64,000 bases of DNA from Rhynchosporium graminicola (taxonomy: Eukaryota; Ascomycota; Leotiomycetes; Helotiales; Ploettnerulaceae). This document shows positions 35,501-47,349 of this stretch, piece by piece. Numbering within the stretch: position 1 is the first letter of the stretch; each line of letters begins with the position of its first letter. The position numbers and the translations under genes were made by a program. The DNA lies in assembly GCA_900074885.1 (NCBI GenBank), contig FJUW01000056.1:217571-281570 (forward strand), read 5' to 3'. A model generated the notes under the pieces. It did not search any database. It saw only the letters and a program-made list of their open reading frames with translations, and was not told the origin of the DNA.

Positions 35501-37668
35501 ATTGCTCGATAATGTTTCTGGATGGGTTAAGCCTGGTACTTTGACTGCTCTTATGGGTGTTTCGGGTGCGGGAAAGACTACGCTGCTTGATGTCCTAGCG
35601 CAGAGGGTAAGTATGGGCGTAGTTACTGGTGACATGTTAGTTTCGGGCAAACCGCTCGATGAGTCTTTCCAGAGGAAGACTGGTTATGTTCAGCAGCAGG
35701 TAGGCTTCTCACTTTTACCAATTCTAAAGGACCAGATGCTAACTGCAAAATAGGATCTCCACTTAGAAACCACCACCGTCCGCGAAGCCCTCCGCTTCTC
35801 CGCCATGCTTCGTCAGCCTAAGACCGTAACCAAGCAAGAAAAATATGATTTTGTCGAAGATGTCATCAAGATGTTGAATATGCAAGAATTCGCAGAGGCC
35901 GTCGTCGGTGTCCCTGGTCAAGGTCTCAACGTCGAACAACGCAAACTCCTCACTATCGGCGTCGAGCTCGCCGCCAAACCCGCTCTTCTTCTCTTCTTGG
36001 ACGAACCGACTTCTGGTCTTGATTCACAATCCTCATGGGCCATTGTAGCTTTCTTGAGGAAATTGGCCGATAATGGACAGGCGGTTCTGGCGACTATCCA
36101 TCAGCCTAGTGCTATCCTCTTCCAAGAGTTTGATCGCCTCCTATTCCTTGCCAAAGGTGGTCGTACAGTCTACTTTGGAGATATTGGACAAAATTCCGAG
36201 ACTCTTCTGAATTATTTCGAATCGAATGGAGCGGATAAGTGTGGTGAAGACGACAATCCAGCTGAGTACAGTAAGTCCTCTTCTCCTCTCGCTTAGATTT
36301 TTACTGAAAATCTCTACCTAGTGTTAACAATGGTCGGCGCTGGCGCAACCGGTAAATCCACCAAAGATTGGCACGAAGTCTGGAAAGGCAGCAATGAAGC
36401 CAAAGAGATCCAGAACGAGCTCGCAAAAATCAAAAATGATGTGGGCAAAGAAACGTCGTCCTCAGATGACAACACTTCGCACTCCGAGTTCGCCATGCCA
36501 TTCCCCAACCAACTCTACGAGGTCACCGTCCGAGTCTTCCAACAATACTGGCGCACGCCCGAATATATCTACGCCAAGATCTTACTCGGCGTAGCTTCTG
36601 CTCTGTTCATCGGCTTCTCATTCTTCCACATCGATCCCAGCCAACAGGGTCTCCAGAACGCGATCTTCTCCATCTTCATGATAACGACCATCTTCACGAC
36701 ACTCGTGCAACAAATCATGCCGCGCTTCATCTTACAGCGCGATCTTTACGAAGTGCGCGAGCGGCCATCCAAAGCCTATTCTTGGAAAGCGTTCCTCATT
36801 GCAAACATCGTCGTTGAAATTCCGTACCAGATTCTCCTTGGTATACTGGTCTTCGCCTCTTATTTCTACCCTATTTACACACGTGGTGGCATTCCCAGTG
36901 GGGAGAGACAGGGTTTGATATTATTGTTATTGGTGCAGTTCTTCGTATTCGCGAGTACATTTGCGCATATGATGATTGCGGCCCTTCCGGATGCTGAGAC
37001 AGCGGGCAATATTGCGACGTTGATGTTCAGTATGTGTCTGACGTTCAACGGTGTCTTCCAACCTCCATTCGCTCTGCCTGGGTTCTGGATCTTCATGTAT
37101 CGCGTCTCGCCTCTAACCTGTAAGTTTTCTTCCTTTCCTACCCTCCCTTAATTTTTTTCCTCCACCATCTCCCCTCTCATTACTTACTGTTCCTAATGAT
37201 CCATCAGACCTAGTGTCAGCAATAGCATCAACAGGCCTCTCCGCCCGTCCAGTTCGCTGCTCACAAATCGAACTCGCAATAATGCAACCCCCGCCCTCCC
37301 AGACCTGCGGTTCCTATCTCGGCCCCTACGCCTCCGCCGCCGGGGGAAGCATCTACAACCCATCCGCAACATCTGACTGCGAGTACTGCACTGCGACCAT
37401 CGCGGACCAGTTTCTGTCCAGTGTGGCGATCAGCTATACGACACGATGGCGGGATTACGGTATTGGGTTTGCCTTTATCGCTTTTAATGTTGCGGCGGCG
37501 GTGGGGTTGTATTATTTTTTTAGGGTTAGGAAGGGGAGTGGAAGGGGTGTGGGGGAGAGGTTGAAGCCAGTGTTGAAGATTTTTCGGAAGGATCCTGAGA
37601 AGGAGAATAGGGGAAGGGACAAGAAGAAGGCGCCAATGGATCAGGCGGAGGGGGAGAATTTGAGCTAG
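32587..37668 (+). CDS. PDR-type (ABCG) multidrug ABC transporter
   Basis: Seven exons (32587-33056, 33115-33440, 33493-34757, 34806-35699, 35754-36270, 36322-37119, 37208-37668) join to 1576 residues, the usual full length for fungal PDR pumps, in the order NBD-TMD-NBD-TMD. NBD1 has the PDR-specific Walker [10 protein letters not shown] (about residue 234; Cys replaces the usual Lys), signature [14 protein letters not shown] and a degenerate Walker B ending [12 protein letters not shown]1 spans about 545-810. NBD2 has canonical Walker [10 protein letters not shown] (about residue 937), the atypical signature [15 protein letters not shown], Walker [14 protein letters not shown] and the H-loop ATIHQPS. 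TMD2 begins about residue 1225, with a Cys-rich outer loop (TCGSYL, DCEYC) before the last helix. Relatives (Cdr1, Pdr5, AtrB) expel azoles, plant defence compounds and other lipophiles at the plasma membrane, using ATP. Confidence 0.96.
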
Positions 37669-38479
37669 ATAGGTGAATCAGGAGTTGTGGGAAAATTTCG
37701 TGTTTTGTTATGTTTTGTTTTGATTTGCGTAGCGCGGTGTTGTGTATATTTGGGATCCCTTTTTTGGTGAAGGAAATGGAATGGGAGAGATTATCTAATC
37801 GGTCCATCTAATCATAATATAATATCAACTAAGAATATAATGAGGCCATACCATTTTCCCTACCCCATACTGATATCCGGATCATTGACCTGAAAATGGA
37901 AAGTCCGACCGTGTTTTTTGAAGGAATTAAGAGGAACCTTTCATGATGGGGAAATCTCGTTTCTTGCATATTCCACCGGGGGGATTCATTTCGGGGGTGA
38001 TAACCTGGAGATGGAATGTCCTACGAAAATAATCCATATGCGCATAATTGGGGGATCTCGGAGTTGATAGATTTGGAGGAGAACTAGATACATAGAATAA
38101 CGAGACTCAGTGAAATTGGACATAATCGCTGAATCAAAGGTTGTTGGAGGATTTTTCCCGGGTGAAAAGGTATGAGGATATATACGTAGATATGAAGAAA
38201 TCTGGATTCCTGTAGACAACGTCGCATGCACTGGAAGAGAACATACGCATGGATTTAAAAAACTGATATTGTTTGTTGACTCCGCAGGTAGAGAGGGAGA
38301 AGCAGCGGTGTTCAGATCCACTTTCCACTTTCACTTGGCAGCACGTGAGGTGATGGACTGAGGCAGCCAAAATCCGCTCGAGCAGCACTCACAGACGACG
38401 ACAACTTCAATTCACAACATCACACACTCAATATCAAACAACTCTCCTTGATCCCCGTCTTCAAGGGAATAGCTTCAGG
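37669..38479. other. intergenic between ABC transporter and H2A.Z leader
   Basis: No gene seen. The last part is the probable H2A.Z promoter. Confidence 0.4.
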
Positions 38480-38798
38480 ATGGCATCCAGGTAAGTTTAC
38501 AATCTTTTCTATGGCGTTGGGGTGGAGGTTGTCAGTACTACCTCGTCCTCACTGCCATACACATGCTTCTTATGCTGTGGTTACCATCCTATATGTTTCT
38601 CCCTCTCCACCAACATTTCGCTTCATCACTTTCTGTTTGCGTATACACAATCCTTGAGTTCCATTCTACAGTTCGAGCAATTTCTATACTTTCCAGCTCC
38701 GTTGTGGTGGTGGTGGTTTAGCACTCTCCATTCCTCTTGACAGCAGTAAAGCCTCCAAGACCAAGAGGCAGCACGTGCTTCACGGCAAACGACGCTAG
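38480..38798 (+). promoter_or_regulatory. candidate spliced uORF in the H2A.Z leader
   Basis: An ATG at 38480 is followed after 11 nt by a perfect donor (CAG/GTAAGT at 38491). A good acceptor (TTGACAG) ends at 38743. The joined exons would encode a 21-residue basic peptide stopping at TAG 38796-38798. Splicing of a leader intron is plausible; whether this ATG is translated is inference. Confidence 0.3.
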
Positions 38799-38965
38799 TC
38801 ACAATCCTTCCTTTCCTCTTCAATAACGCGCCGCGCCTACGATTTCACTGTTCACCCAAACATCCTCGTCGCCGTCGCCGCTTCATCAACCAACAAAAAA
38901 ACATCAACCTTTACCCGCAAATTAGAAACGAAACATCTACCACCTCCCAAAAAGTATCCTCTACA

Positions 38966-39877
38966 ATGGCCGGCGGAAAAGGAAAATCATCAGGTGGAAA
39001 AAGCTCGGGAGGGAAGAGTGGACACGATAATGGCAAGAAGCAGCAGAGTCACTCCAGCAAGGCCGGACTCCAAGTAAGTATTTCATTGCGCAAAACCGTG
39101 TTTAGTACCTGCAGAGCTATCGCGAACGATTTGGAGGTATTTGAGGTCTGGTTTGATGGTATATTGGTCGAATATCTCACCCCTCAATGTCGCGTCAATC
39201 GCATCAGCAACACAAATCGACAAGGACGGAGGATAAGGAATCGAAATAAGATGCGTTGCGATGCCTGCCGGCTATATAAAAGTTCGAACGCGCCATTCAA
39301 GCACCTCTGATCTTGCGATATCCGACGTGCCTGGCAGATCAACATATCAACAAATCCAAGACATGAAATACTCGACCCCAGCCTCCCGAGAAAATAGACC
39401 TCGAATACCTCCAAACTCGTACACGGCATTCAAAGCACACGCACGATATCAAAATGCTAATCTGTCATATTTCTAGTTTCCCTGCGGTCGTGTCAAGCGT
39501 TTCTTGAAGAATAACACCCAGAACAAAATGCGCGTTGGAGCCAAGGCTGCTGTCTATGTTACTGCTGTCCTCGAATACTTGACTGCCGAAGTTCTTGAGC
39601 TCGCAGGAGTGAGTCATGTCTTTTCTACACCTCTACCTCATTTCCTACCCTTTGTACCCAAATGCGGGTGCTAATCTTCTGATTGTAGAATGCCGCAAAG
39701 GACCTCAAAGTCAAGCGTATCACTCCTCGTCATCTCCAACTCGCTATCCGTGGTGATGAAGAACTTGATACCCTGATTCGCGCCACCATCGCTTTCGGAG
39801 GTGTTCTACCACACATCAATCGCGCGCTTTTGTTGAAGGTCGAGCAGAAGAAGAAGAAGTCGGCTATCGAGGCATAG
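38966..39877 (+). CDS. htz1: histone variant H2A.Z
   Basis: Exons 38966-39073, 39477-39608 and 39689-39877 encode 142 residues. The N-terminal tail is Gly/Lys/Ser-rich ([17 protein letters not shown]), with lysines for acetylation. The histone fold reads [11 protein letters not shown], then [24 protein letters not shown]. The sequence [35 protein letters not shown] (39713-39817) carries the extended acidic patch that distinguishes H2A.Z from H2A. It replaces H2A in nucleosomes at promoters and boundaries through the SWR1 complex. The first intron is 403 bp, long for this window. The C-terminal tail is short, KKKKSAIEA. The gene symbol is by family; local names differ. Confidence 0.96.
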
Positions 39878-40469
39878 ATTCGAGTCGTACGAATCTGATT
39901 GTGAGGCAATGATACTTCGATTCTTTTTTTTCTTATTGTATTGGTGGACTGGGATGGGGAAGATACCGATGGTGTATGGGAAATCTATTTATGGCTTTTT
40001 ACACTTTTTTTGTGCTTGCTTGTAAGGCTGCTGGAGGGATTGGATGCGTTTATTGTGGGGATAACGATGAGACTATGCAGGTATTTCTCAAGAGAATTGA
40101 GAGTGGGGTCTTATGAGCTGCCAAATAGCTATGAGCAGTCTGGGCAATTGTACCAATACGATGAGAGATTTCCTTGCAGATTGCGTGTTTGGCAGATTAG
40201 ATTATGGCAGGTAGGTTACTCTATCATCCCAGTCCAGAGGCCGTCTGATACTTGGATGGAGCTCATTTCTACTTTCTTTGTTCTCGAAATACTCGGTTGG
40301 AACTTCACGTCCAGTACAGTCTCCTTGTGTCAGTGAAAGTTTTTTGATGACAAAGAAATGCACAGCTCAACTTCGCTTGGTGTCGCCAGTTTTTGGAAAC
40401 CTCCAAGTAGAGTAAGAATCTAATACCTCTCGCTCTCAAATTAAATTATCTGTAGGGTAGGATCCTGAG

Positions 40470-40489
40470 TTTCTCTCTCTCTCTCTCAC
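40470..40489. repeat. (CT)n microsatellite
   Basis: A run of about nine CT units in non-coding DNA 3' of H2A.Z. Confidence 0.75.
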
Positions 40490-40730
40490 TCTCTTTTCAA
40501 GACTGACTTCAGCTATCAGTCTTTTTTCTTCTTAAGTAGCGTGCTACTAGCTAGCTAGAACGTTGCGCTCCATGTCGAGGGGCGCGATCGACCGGGTCGA
40601 GTGAGCCTCTATTGAATTTTCTTGAGATTTAAGAGGGTAGGTAGGTGGGTATTTAGTGTTGCCTTTGTTGATTTGATAATGAGATGATTTGCTATAATGC
40701 TGGGTTTATATATTTATTCTATTTCGAAGT

Positions 40731-40760
40731 AGGGAAGGGAAGGGAAGGGAAGGGAAGGGA
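40731..40760. repeat. (AGGGA)6 microsatellite
   Basis: Six perfect copies of AGGGA. A G-run array of this kind could fold as a G-quadruplex on the plus strand. Confidence 0.9.
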
Positions 40761-42824
40761 TATCATGAGATCAGGTGAGGGGGGCAGTGATTGCGTCGTC
40801 TTTCTTCTTCTCTGTACAAACAAATATCGCATTCCCCATCTCATCTGTCAGTCAACGATCACATGAGAGACGGTGGAAAGGGGTAGATGAAGGAGGATGA
40901 GGCAGGGTCTCCTTTACTATCTATACGTCTCTATACCATGACGATGCATACGCATACGCCTGCTTCGATAGAGGCGGTATAGAGAGGGTATTCAAGCTTT
41001 CTCTGTGTTGTTGTACCTGAGCTCCCTCCTCTCTTTGCCTAACTGAGAGCGAACACGAAAGCGAAATCGAGTCCGGAACGACTCTGAGAGTGAGAATGAA
41101 TGCGAATTCGCCGTCCTACTGCTGACAACCAACAAGCACAGTTGCAACGCCCCTCCATCACATCACGTCTCCATCTTCGCACTCACTTCAACAGGGAGAG
41201 GAAGGGATTTTTTATAGAGCGAAGATCTGATGATGTCGCTTGGAGGATGTTTGGTATCCGAAAGCGCTAGCTAGATGGGAAATGTGAGGAGGATATGCAT
41301 GATGAAAGCGTAGATGCGTGCTGCGAAGGCGCTTTCTTGGAGATATGAGTTGGGAAGGGGTGGGGGAGGGGGATGAGGATACTGTCTCGATTCTTTTCTA
41401 ACGCGGAATATGCTCTCCTCCAATGATACACGAGCTGATCAGATGGGCTCTTGTGATGAGTAGCTTGCTTATGAAGGAACTGATTACGGGGAATGAGACG
41501 ATAGGGGAAATGGAATGTCAATCATCGCTTCCACGAGTCGGGATCAAGTGTAAGCGCGATTGTTCTACGGATTGCGATTTCTCGTCTCAATGCCGCCATC
41601 AGCGGAAATGGAAGAGGGGGGTGAGGCGAGTATTCAGAAGACGAGGGAGGGTGATGAGGAGTCCAGGGATAGGGGATGAGAACGGATTTAGAGAGATCAA
41701 GCTAGGTATTAATACAAGTGATATTGCTATGCAGGGAAAAGGGGATATAGATAGAGATGAGGACGGGTGCTACAACACACACGAGCGAGCGCCTTCTCAG
41801 ACATAGATACGAAGACAGGGACAGACACGGAGATTGATATTAATTGATATCAAATCTGAAGCTGAAGCTAAAGCTACAGCCGTTTCTTGGCATACAATGA
41901 TACATGCAGCGACACTTCTCCATCTCCCTTTATCCCCCTCCCATCTAGGCTCATCTCCCCTCCAAACCAACCAATAACAATACCAATACCAACATACTCT
42001 TTCTCTATCTCCTATCATAACACACGACCTATTCATGCACCCTCTCCTCATCCTCATTCTTATTCACATATCCATACACCGGTAGCGATGTACTGAATGA
42101 ATCTCGATCCCAGAGGTGTAGAATCCGATGGAAAGACTTTGAGGAAATGAAACTAGATGAAGTAGAGGCTATGTATCAGTTTGATTATATGTGGAGAGTC
42201 AGGAGGAGGAGGAGGAAAGAGAAGTAGAAGTAGAGGGGGAAAGGGAAGAGAAGGGCAGCTTAGTGGAATGGGGGAGGGAAATATGCGGATAGAGGGCACG
42301 TGAGGGTTGGGAGTGGAGCTGAGTCAGAGTTCAGCAAGAGAATGAGTACGAGTTCGAATTGAGTAAATGTCGCAAACTTCTGCGTCGAGCGTGGTTGTTA
42401 ATTCTTGCTTCTTCTCCTCTGCCGCAAGTGGCTTTCAGGAATCTTGTGGCTGATGAGAATAGGCGATTATTTGATACTGGGGAAGGGGTGAGATGAGATG
42501 TGACTGATTGACGTGGACATCTTTCTGTAGAGATAATCTCGGTTGCGATGAACTATACCTCTCTGTCTGTTATGCGTGTCCTTTGAACATAGCTGGCTAT
42601 ATATCAGCGACTTGGATTGGAGTGGGTTCTGATTGCAGAGCTCGAAGGAGACGCATTATGTCCGGGGAAAAATCGATCTAAAAAGAATGATCAAGCTTCG
42701 TGAGAAGAAAATCGAGATCCGTATCATTATCCCTTATCATGTCCCTGGGAAAGCATCCCACTACCCCTTCATTTAGCGCCTGCTCGTCGAAAGCAAAATC
42801 ACTATCCAAACCAACATCACCGCA

Positions 42825-44561
42825 TTACCGCATCTCCAAATCCTTACCTCTCTCACCATCTCCATCTAACTCATCCTCCAAAACATCATCCTCGTCTATG
42901 ATAAACGGGTCTTGCTCCACACTCACATACTCCTCTCCTCCTCTTCCTCCTTCTCCTCTTCCTCCTCCTCCTACCACCCTCTTGCTTCCCGACTGGCCCC
43001 TCTTTTCAAGGACATCCGTAATCGAGAGGCCCCTGGACCAGAAATACCACATCGGGAGTAAGATCGCGAGCTGGAGTATCAGAGCGCTGAAGTAGAGATG
43101 GAAAGATAACGAGGATGCGTGCGCAAGATTGAGACCACTATTTGTGTGAGGGATTAGAGGTCTAGTTTTGTGACTCCGAAATGTAATATATCACGGGTAG
43201 GTATGATGGGATGAATGGATGGAAGGGGAAAGGAATCTGCTTACAGTCCGACATTGATATTACCAACTGCCAAGACAGCACGACCGACCCAGACGTGGTA
43301 ATTCGATATTGCTGTTCTTCGACCTAGTTTGACGTAGTTGATGTGGTGCCAATAGCCTAGTAGAGCTTGAGCGATGATGCCTGGGAGGATGGTAAGACCG
43401 ATCATTTGGTGAAAAGTGGAGAAATGTCCTCCGTGCTACAATACGGGATTTCGGTCAGCCAAAGCTACGATTAGATGTCCATAGAGGGAGTAGAGCTGCT
43501 GAAATAAGATCAAGTTGTGGAACAAAACAAAGTTTTGAATTGAACTCACGGCAAAACTCATCCAAATCCCCATCAGACATCCAACTACAATCCCTCCACC
43601 AGCCGTGCTCTGCACAACCCAATGCATCTTGAATGAATTTATTATCCCGCTTCGGATAGCTAGGATACCACCGGAGAGGGACATGAAACTTATTGTGAGC
43701 AGGATACCATGGATAGAAACTAATCCAAAGGTTTTATGTTTGTGATGGTGTTTCTCCTCTGCTGGTTCATCGTTTGTCGAGATGCGATCTTCTGAAACCT
43801 GAGCCACAACTTCTCCCTCGGGATTTTTCTCATAGCTAGACTCCATATTCAAAGTCGCGATACCTATTATCATCATCAGCATGTATATCAAGGTATCTAA
43901 GGTTTAGGTGAGGGAAGAGGGAAATACCTCGATCAGTGTGTATATTCAGCATCAATTCCGGATCTTCCGATTGAGTCTCCTGCATAAAGTTCGCTGACCA
44001 TATCCACTTCTGCTTGCTAGACTCTACGTCCAACTCACTGCCCGCCCAGCTCTCACAGTCGTAACATAGCAATTGCGTATTGTGGATGCCGTTCGTGGAG
44101 ACCCAGGTGCGTGTCACGTGGATGACTGGGAAGGAAGTCGTCTTCATAACCTCCGGGGGAACATGGCCTGGTGCTGTACGGATGCTCGTCGTGACATCTA
44201 TCTCTCATTAATTGAATCCAAAACGAGAACTCAATCCATTCCATGCTCCGGATTTTCTTTATTTGGATGAGAGCGAAGAGAACTCACCCCCGTCCTTAAC
44301 CCCGGGATACATAACAACCATCAAACCCCCCTTCATCTCCCCCCCGATCCCAACAGCAGCCCATCCCTTCCTGCCCTCAAACCGTGCTGAGAAGTGAATC
44401 GATACGTCTTTCGTGTCCGTGGTATGGTTCTTGTATGATGAGACTGCGAAACAGATATCTACTCTCTTGGGGTCTACGCGATGACAGGATTGCAGGGCTG
44501 ATGATAAGCTCACGATAGCGGATAGCACGATGAACTTGAGACCACGGGATTGGTGCATCAT
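42825..44561 (-). CDS. DOMON domain-cytochrome b561 membrane protein
   Basis: Exons 44561-44288, 44197-43928, 43863-43550, 43435-43245 and 43137-42825 encode 453 residues. A signal peptide (LKFIVLSAIVSLSSALQ) leads into a DOMON-like domain with GWAAVGIGGEMKGGLMVVMYPG and, further on, PGHVPPEV. The cytochrome b561 module follows. SIHGILLTISFMSL, KMHWVVQS, GGHFSTFHQMIGLTI and SNYHVWVGRAVLAVGNINVGL give four or more histidines placed as heme ligands on successive helices. The last helix is ILQLAILLPMWYFW. Such proteins are thought to carry electrons across the plasma or an internal membrane, from ascorbate or a ferric substrate. The cytosolic tail (~65 residues) is Gly-Arg-rich, then acidic. Intron lengths are 64-114 bp. 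Confidence 0.9.
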
Positions 44562-45604
44562 TGCATTATTGTGCTTTAGGCTGAGCGATGATTGAGGCGG
44601 AGAGAAATCGCAGGAGAGAGGTGATGTTGATGTTGATGGTAAGATCAGATGAAGTGATACACGAATTGTGTTAGTATTACTCTGTAGTACGCTGCTTACC
44701 AGATGTGATGCATGCGATTGAGCTAATTTGACGCTACATTTGAATAGGAACGCTGTAATGCTTTCTATGTATATAAAGCCAGCTATAGATAATGCTCACT
44801 CTTACAATCGAGTATCACTTGGAGTTCGAGGGATTTCAATTCTGCATCCGACGGGATTTGAGTATACTACCGTACTAGGTATGGTTAGGGCGTTTGCCGC
44901 TAGCGGTTTGGGGTCAACCAAGAATCAGCTAGCCAGTCAGGTAGGCGGGATTACAGTTTAAGGTTGCGTGCCAAGGTGCAGCTCTAGCTTTAGCGACAAT
45001 CGAACTATTTGGGAGAGATACCGGTAAACACCACACCGTAATAGAAGAATTGAAAGAGTGCATACTTGGCGGTGAGCGTAGAGAAACCCCTGACTTGTTG
45101 CGTGGTTCTAGATTAGCAGACTGTCCCTCAAGATTATACTCATATCAGTTGAATGATTGGATGTTAGTCCTTGATGGAGCTCGTGCTGACACGGCAGGAC
45201 AGGGTAAGGGTTTAATTCCTCTACATATCGAGTATGTCGGAGTTGAAGAAGCGCTAGACTCTTGATACCAATTTCTCCTGATTTTTTATCGTGTTTTAGG
45301 CAGACTGTCACTCAATTAATCGATCGCAAATAATTCATGCTAAACGGGTAGCGGCAAATGTAACTAAGGGGTTAACACGGTAAACTTCTCATGGAAATTC
45401 CAGGTTTGTTGGTATTGTAAGTTATGTTTGGGCCTCGCTGAAAGCCCCTGTTTCGAGATGAAGAGTTCTTCCTCTCAATAATTCGTCAATTTCCTGCATG
45501 ACATCTCCACCCTTACTCATCTCATTTCCTCCTTCCAAGTAACTTGACCCAATACTAATCACATCAGCCATCATGTTTGAGACTCGAAAAAGACAGTCCT
45601 GCCC
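44562..45604. other. intergenic, no gene recognised
   Basis: Contains the promoter of the DOMON/b561 gene. Short frames only. Confidence 0.4.
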
Positions 45605-46284
45605 ATGACCCTTATTTGCGGCGTGATCTCCGTCTTCAAGTGTGTCACAACTCCCCTCGCCTCCTGACAAATCAGCGCACAACAGAATGAAGACTTCTCA
45701 TTCGCTCCACCTGTAGACTTACCAGTCTTTGAAGAATCCACAAACAGAATCCTCGATCTAGGAGGCTGGAATAAAGTCATATGCTACCCGAACATCGGAG
45801 GCATCATCATCAATCAACACATCACAAGCGTCGAGCTCGACTTCCCCCTTCTCTCTCGATTTGAAGACACTTCGCGCTCCTCTGACTCTAATGAAGAAGA
45901 CACTTTCTGCAGCCAGCTACGCCGCACAAACGGGAAATGGTGGGCGAGCTACTGGTGATTTCCCCAGGCAGTCATCGCTAGAAATGTAAAGATATCAGCT
46001 AGAGAGAGAGAGACACTTGTCCTCAGATGAACTGATAGTGGGGGCTTTGGATCTTGGATGAGAAGGACTGTGGTGACATTTCTCGTGGGGGCTGGATCTG
46101 GGGAGATGCTTACACGTTGCAGGAGAGATGTATGGCTTTGAAGATGTCGGGCGCTGTTTATTATGCAAATCCTGAGGACTGCGAGTCGGTGAGAGATTTT
46201 TTGATAGGTTTCGGGGAAATTGAGAAAGAATCGGCTGAGAATAACTACTATGATATGCCTGCGGATATGTTTCGCAATTTATAG
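45605..46284 (+). pseudogene. broken gene of an uncharacterised fungal family
   Basis: One frame from ATG 45605 reads protein-like sequence across TGA at 45665-45667 and TGA at 45956-45958. It includes ILDLGGWNKVICYPNIGGI, EDTFCSQLRR and GKWWASYW. After a plausible 53-bp intron (45986-46038, GTAAAG...GATAG) the reading continues as WGLWILDEKD and AYTLQERCMALKMSGAVYYA, ending at TAG/TAA near 46284. The composition and motif order recall a lineage-expanded group of fungal proteins of unknown function. The in-frame stops suggest a pseudogene. Misplaced introns are the main alternative for the first stop. Confidence 0.42.
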
Positions 46285-47349
46285 CATTTTTACTTTTTGA
46301 ATTGGCTCCTTCTCGCTATTAGTTCCACAGCCAAGATAGGTACGCTGTATAGCTTATCTATGATCCCTTCAGCATCTTTTTCTTCAGTAAACGATCAATT
46401 ATGCGGGTGATTTGGTCATCACGCAGCAGCACCTTCTCCTAAGCATTCTCTCTGTCTGCAGCTTTTCAAAACAATCATAACCTTCCCAGACTCCCAATCT
46501 TAGTCTCTCGGACTCCCTTCTATCCAATTTCATTTCAGCCAATGTCGGCATTTCCACCTAATCATACTGCACCATCTCGTAGTAACACCTCTTATACCAA
46601 CCTCATTATCCCGATCTCGCAACCACCCTCTACACAGCCTTCTCCCGCTAAGGCCCCCATTCTTCTCTACATTTTTACCAGCCGGATGGAAATCATCCAA
46701 ACAATTTATTCGTCAGAGCTCAGAAACTTCCTGTCAAGTATGTTTGAACCGACTGCCATCAAGACGACAATCGAGAAGATCTGATACTTGGGCTTTAATG
46801 AAAACCGTTGCGACAAAGTCGTTACATGCGAATCCGATCTTGACTAACTTGGCGGCGACCTAGTGAGTGAATCGGCATAAGCACCCTCCTATCAAAAAAT
46901 GCAAAAGATTCCTAGTATGCTTTCAATGCTGGGAACCTAGGATAGACGGATTGGACTTGAGGAATTGATTGGTACTCCTGCATGTGGTCTTGTCGCTGTG
47001 TAGACCAACTTCCTCCAAAGGAACCATTGCTTCGAGCTTGATACGATCAGACAAGATTACAATAATTAGCATGGAAGACAGAATAAGGAGTGAGCGTAAA
47101 TACCTTATTTACCCAAGCAAGAAAAGAAAAGCAAAGCTGTTCACGGTACTTGCAAAGGACGAGGAAAATAAATCATTGTTTATATTCGCTTGTAACAGTG
47201 TTGCCTCGATATCAAGGCGCAAATCTGGGCTGGGCTGAAGCGGGCTGGAGCTTTGGTGGGCTGCGCTTCGTGACGACAGCTGCCCCTCTATCAACATCCT
47301 CCATTCCTTCGTTCTTCATGAATACAAAAGCTCACTCACAACCGCAAAG
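46285..47349. other. intergenic; one weak small frame
   Basis: An ATG-led 80-codon frame (46542-46784) has no recognisable domain and is followed, after its stop, by more open sequence in the same frame. This could be another decayed segment. Nothing stronger is seen. Confidence 0.3.

Larger units (their letters stand above)
39878..42824. other. intergenic, simple-repeat-rich
   Basis: About 2.9 kb between convergent genes. It contains a CT tract, a pentanucleotide array and several purine-rich tracts. Frames here reflect low complexity. No gene seen. Confidence 0.4.

Noticed and set aside
33057..37207. ABC transporter as a set of separate smaller genes
   Set aside because: All six gaps between frames are short GT...AG introns that keep frame and restore conserved PDR sequence across each join.
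46542..46784. 80-codon ATG-initiated frame as a small gene
   Set aside because: No signal peptide, domain or splice context; at best part of an eroded region.
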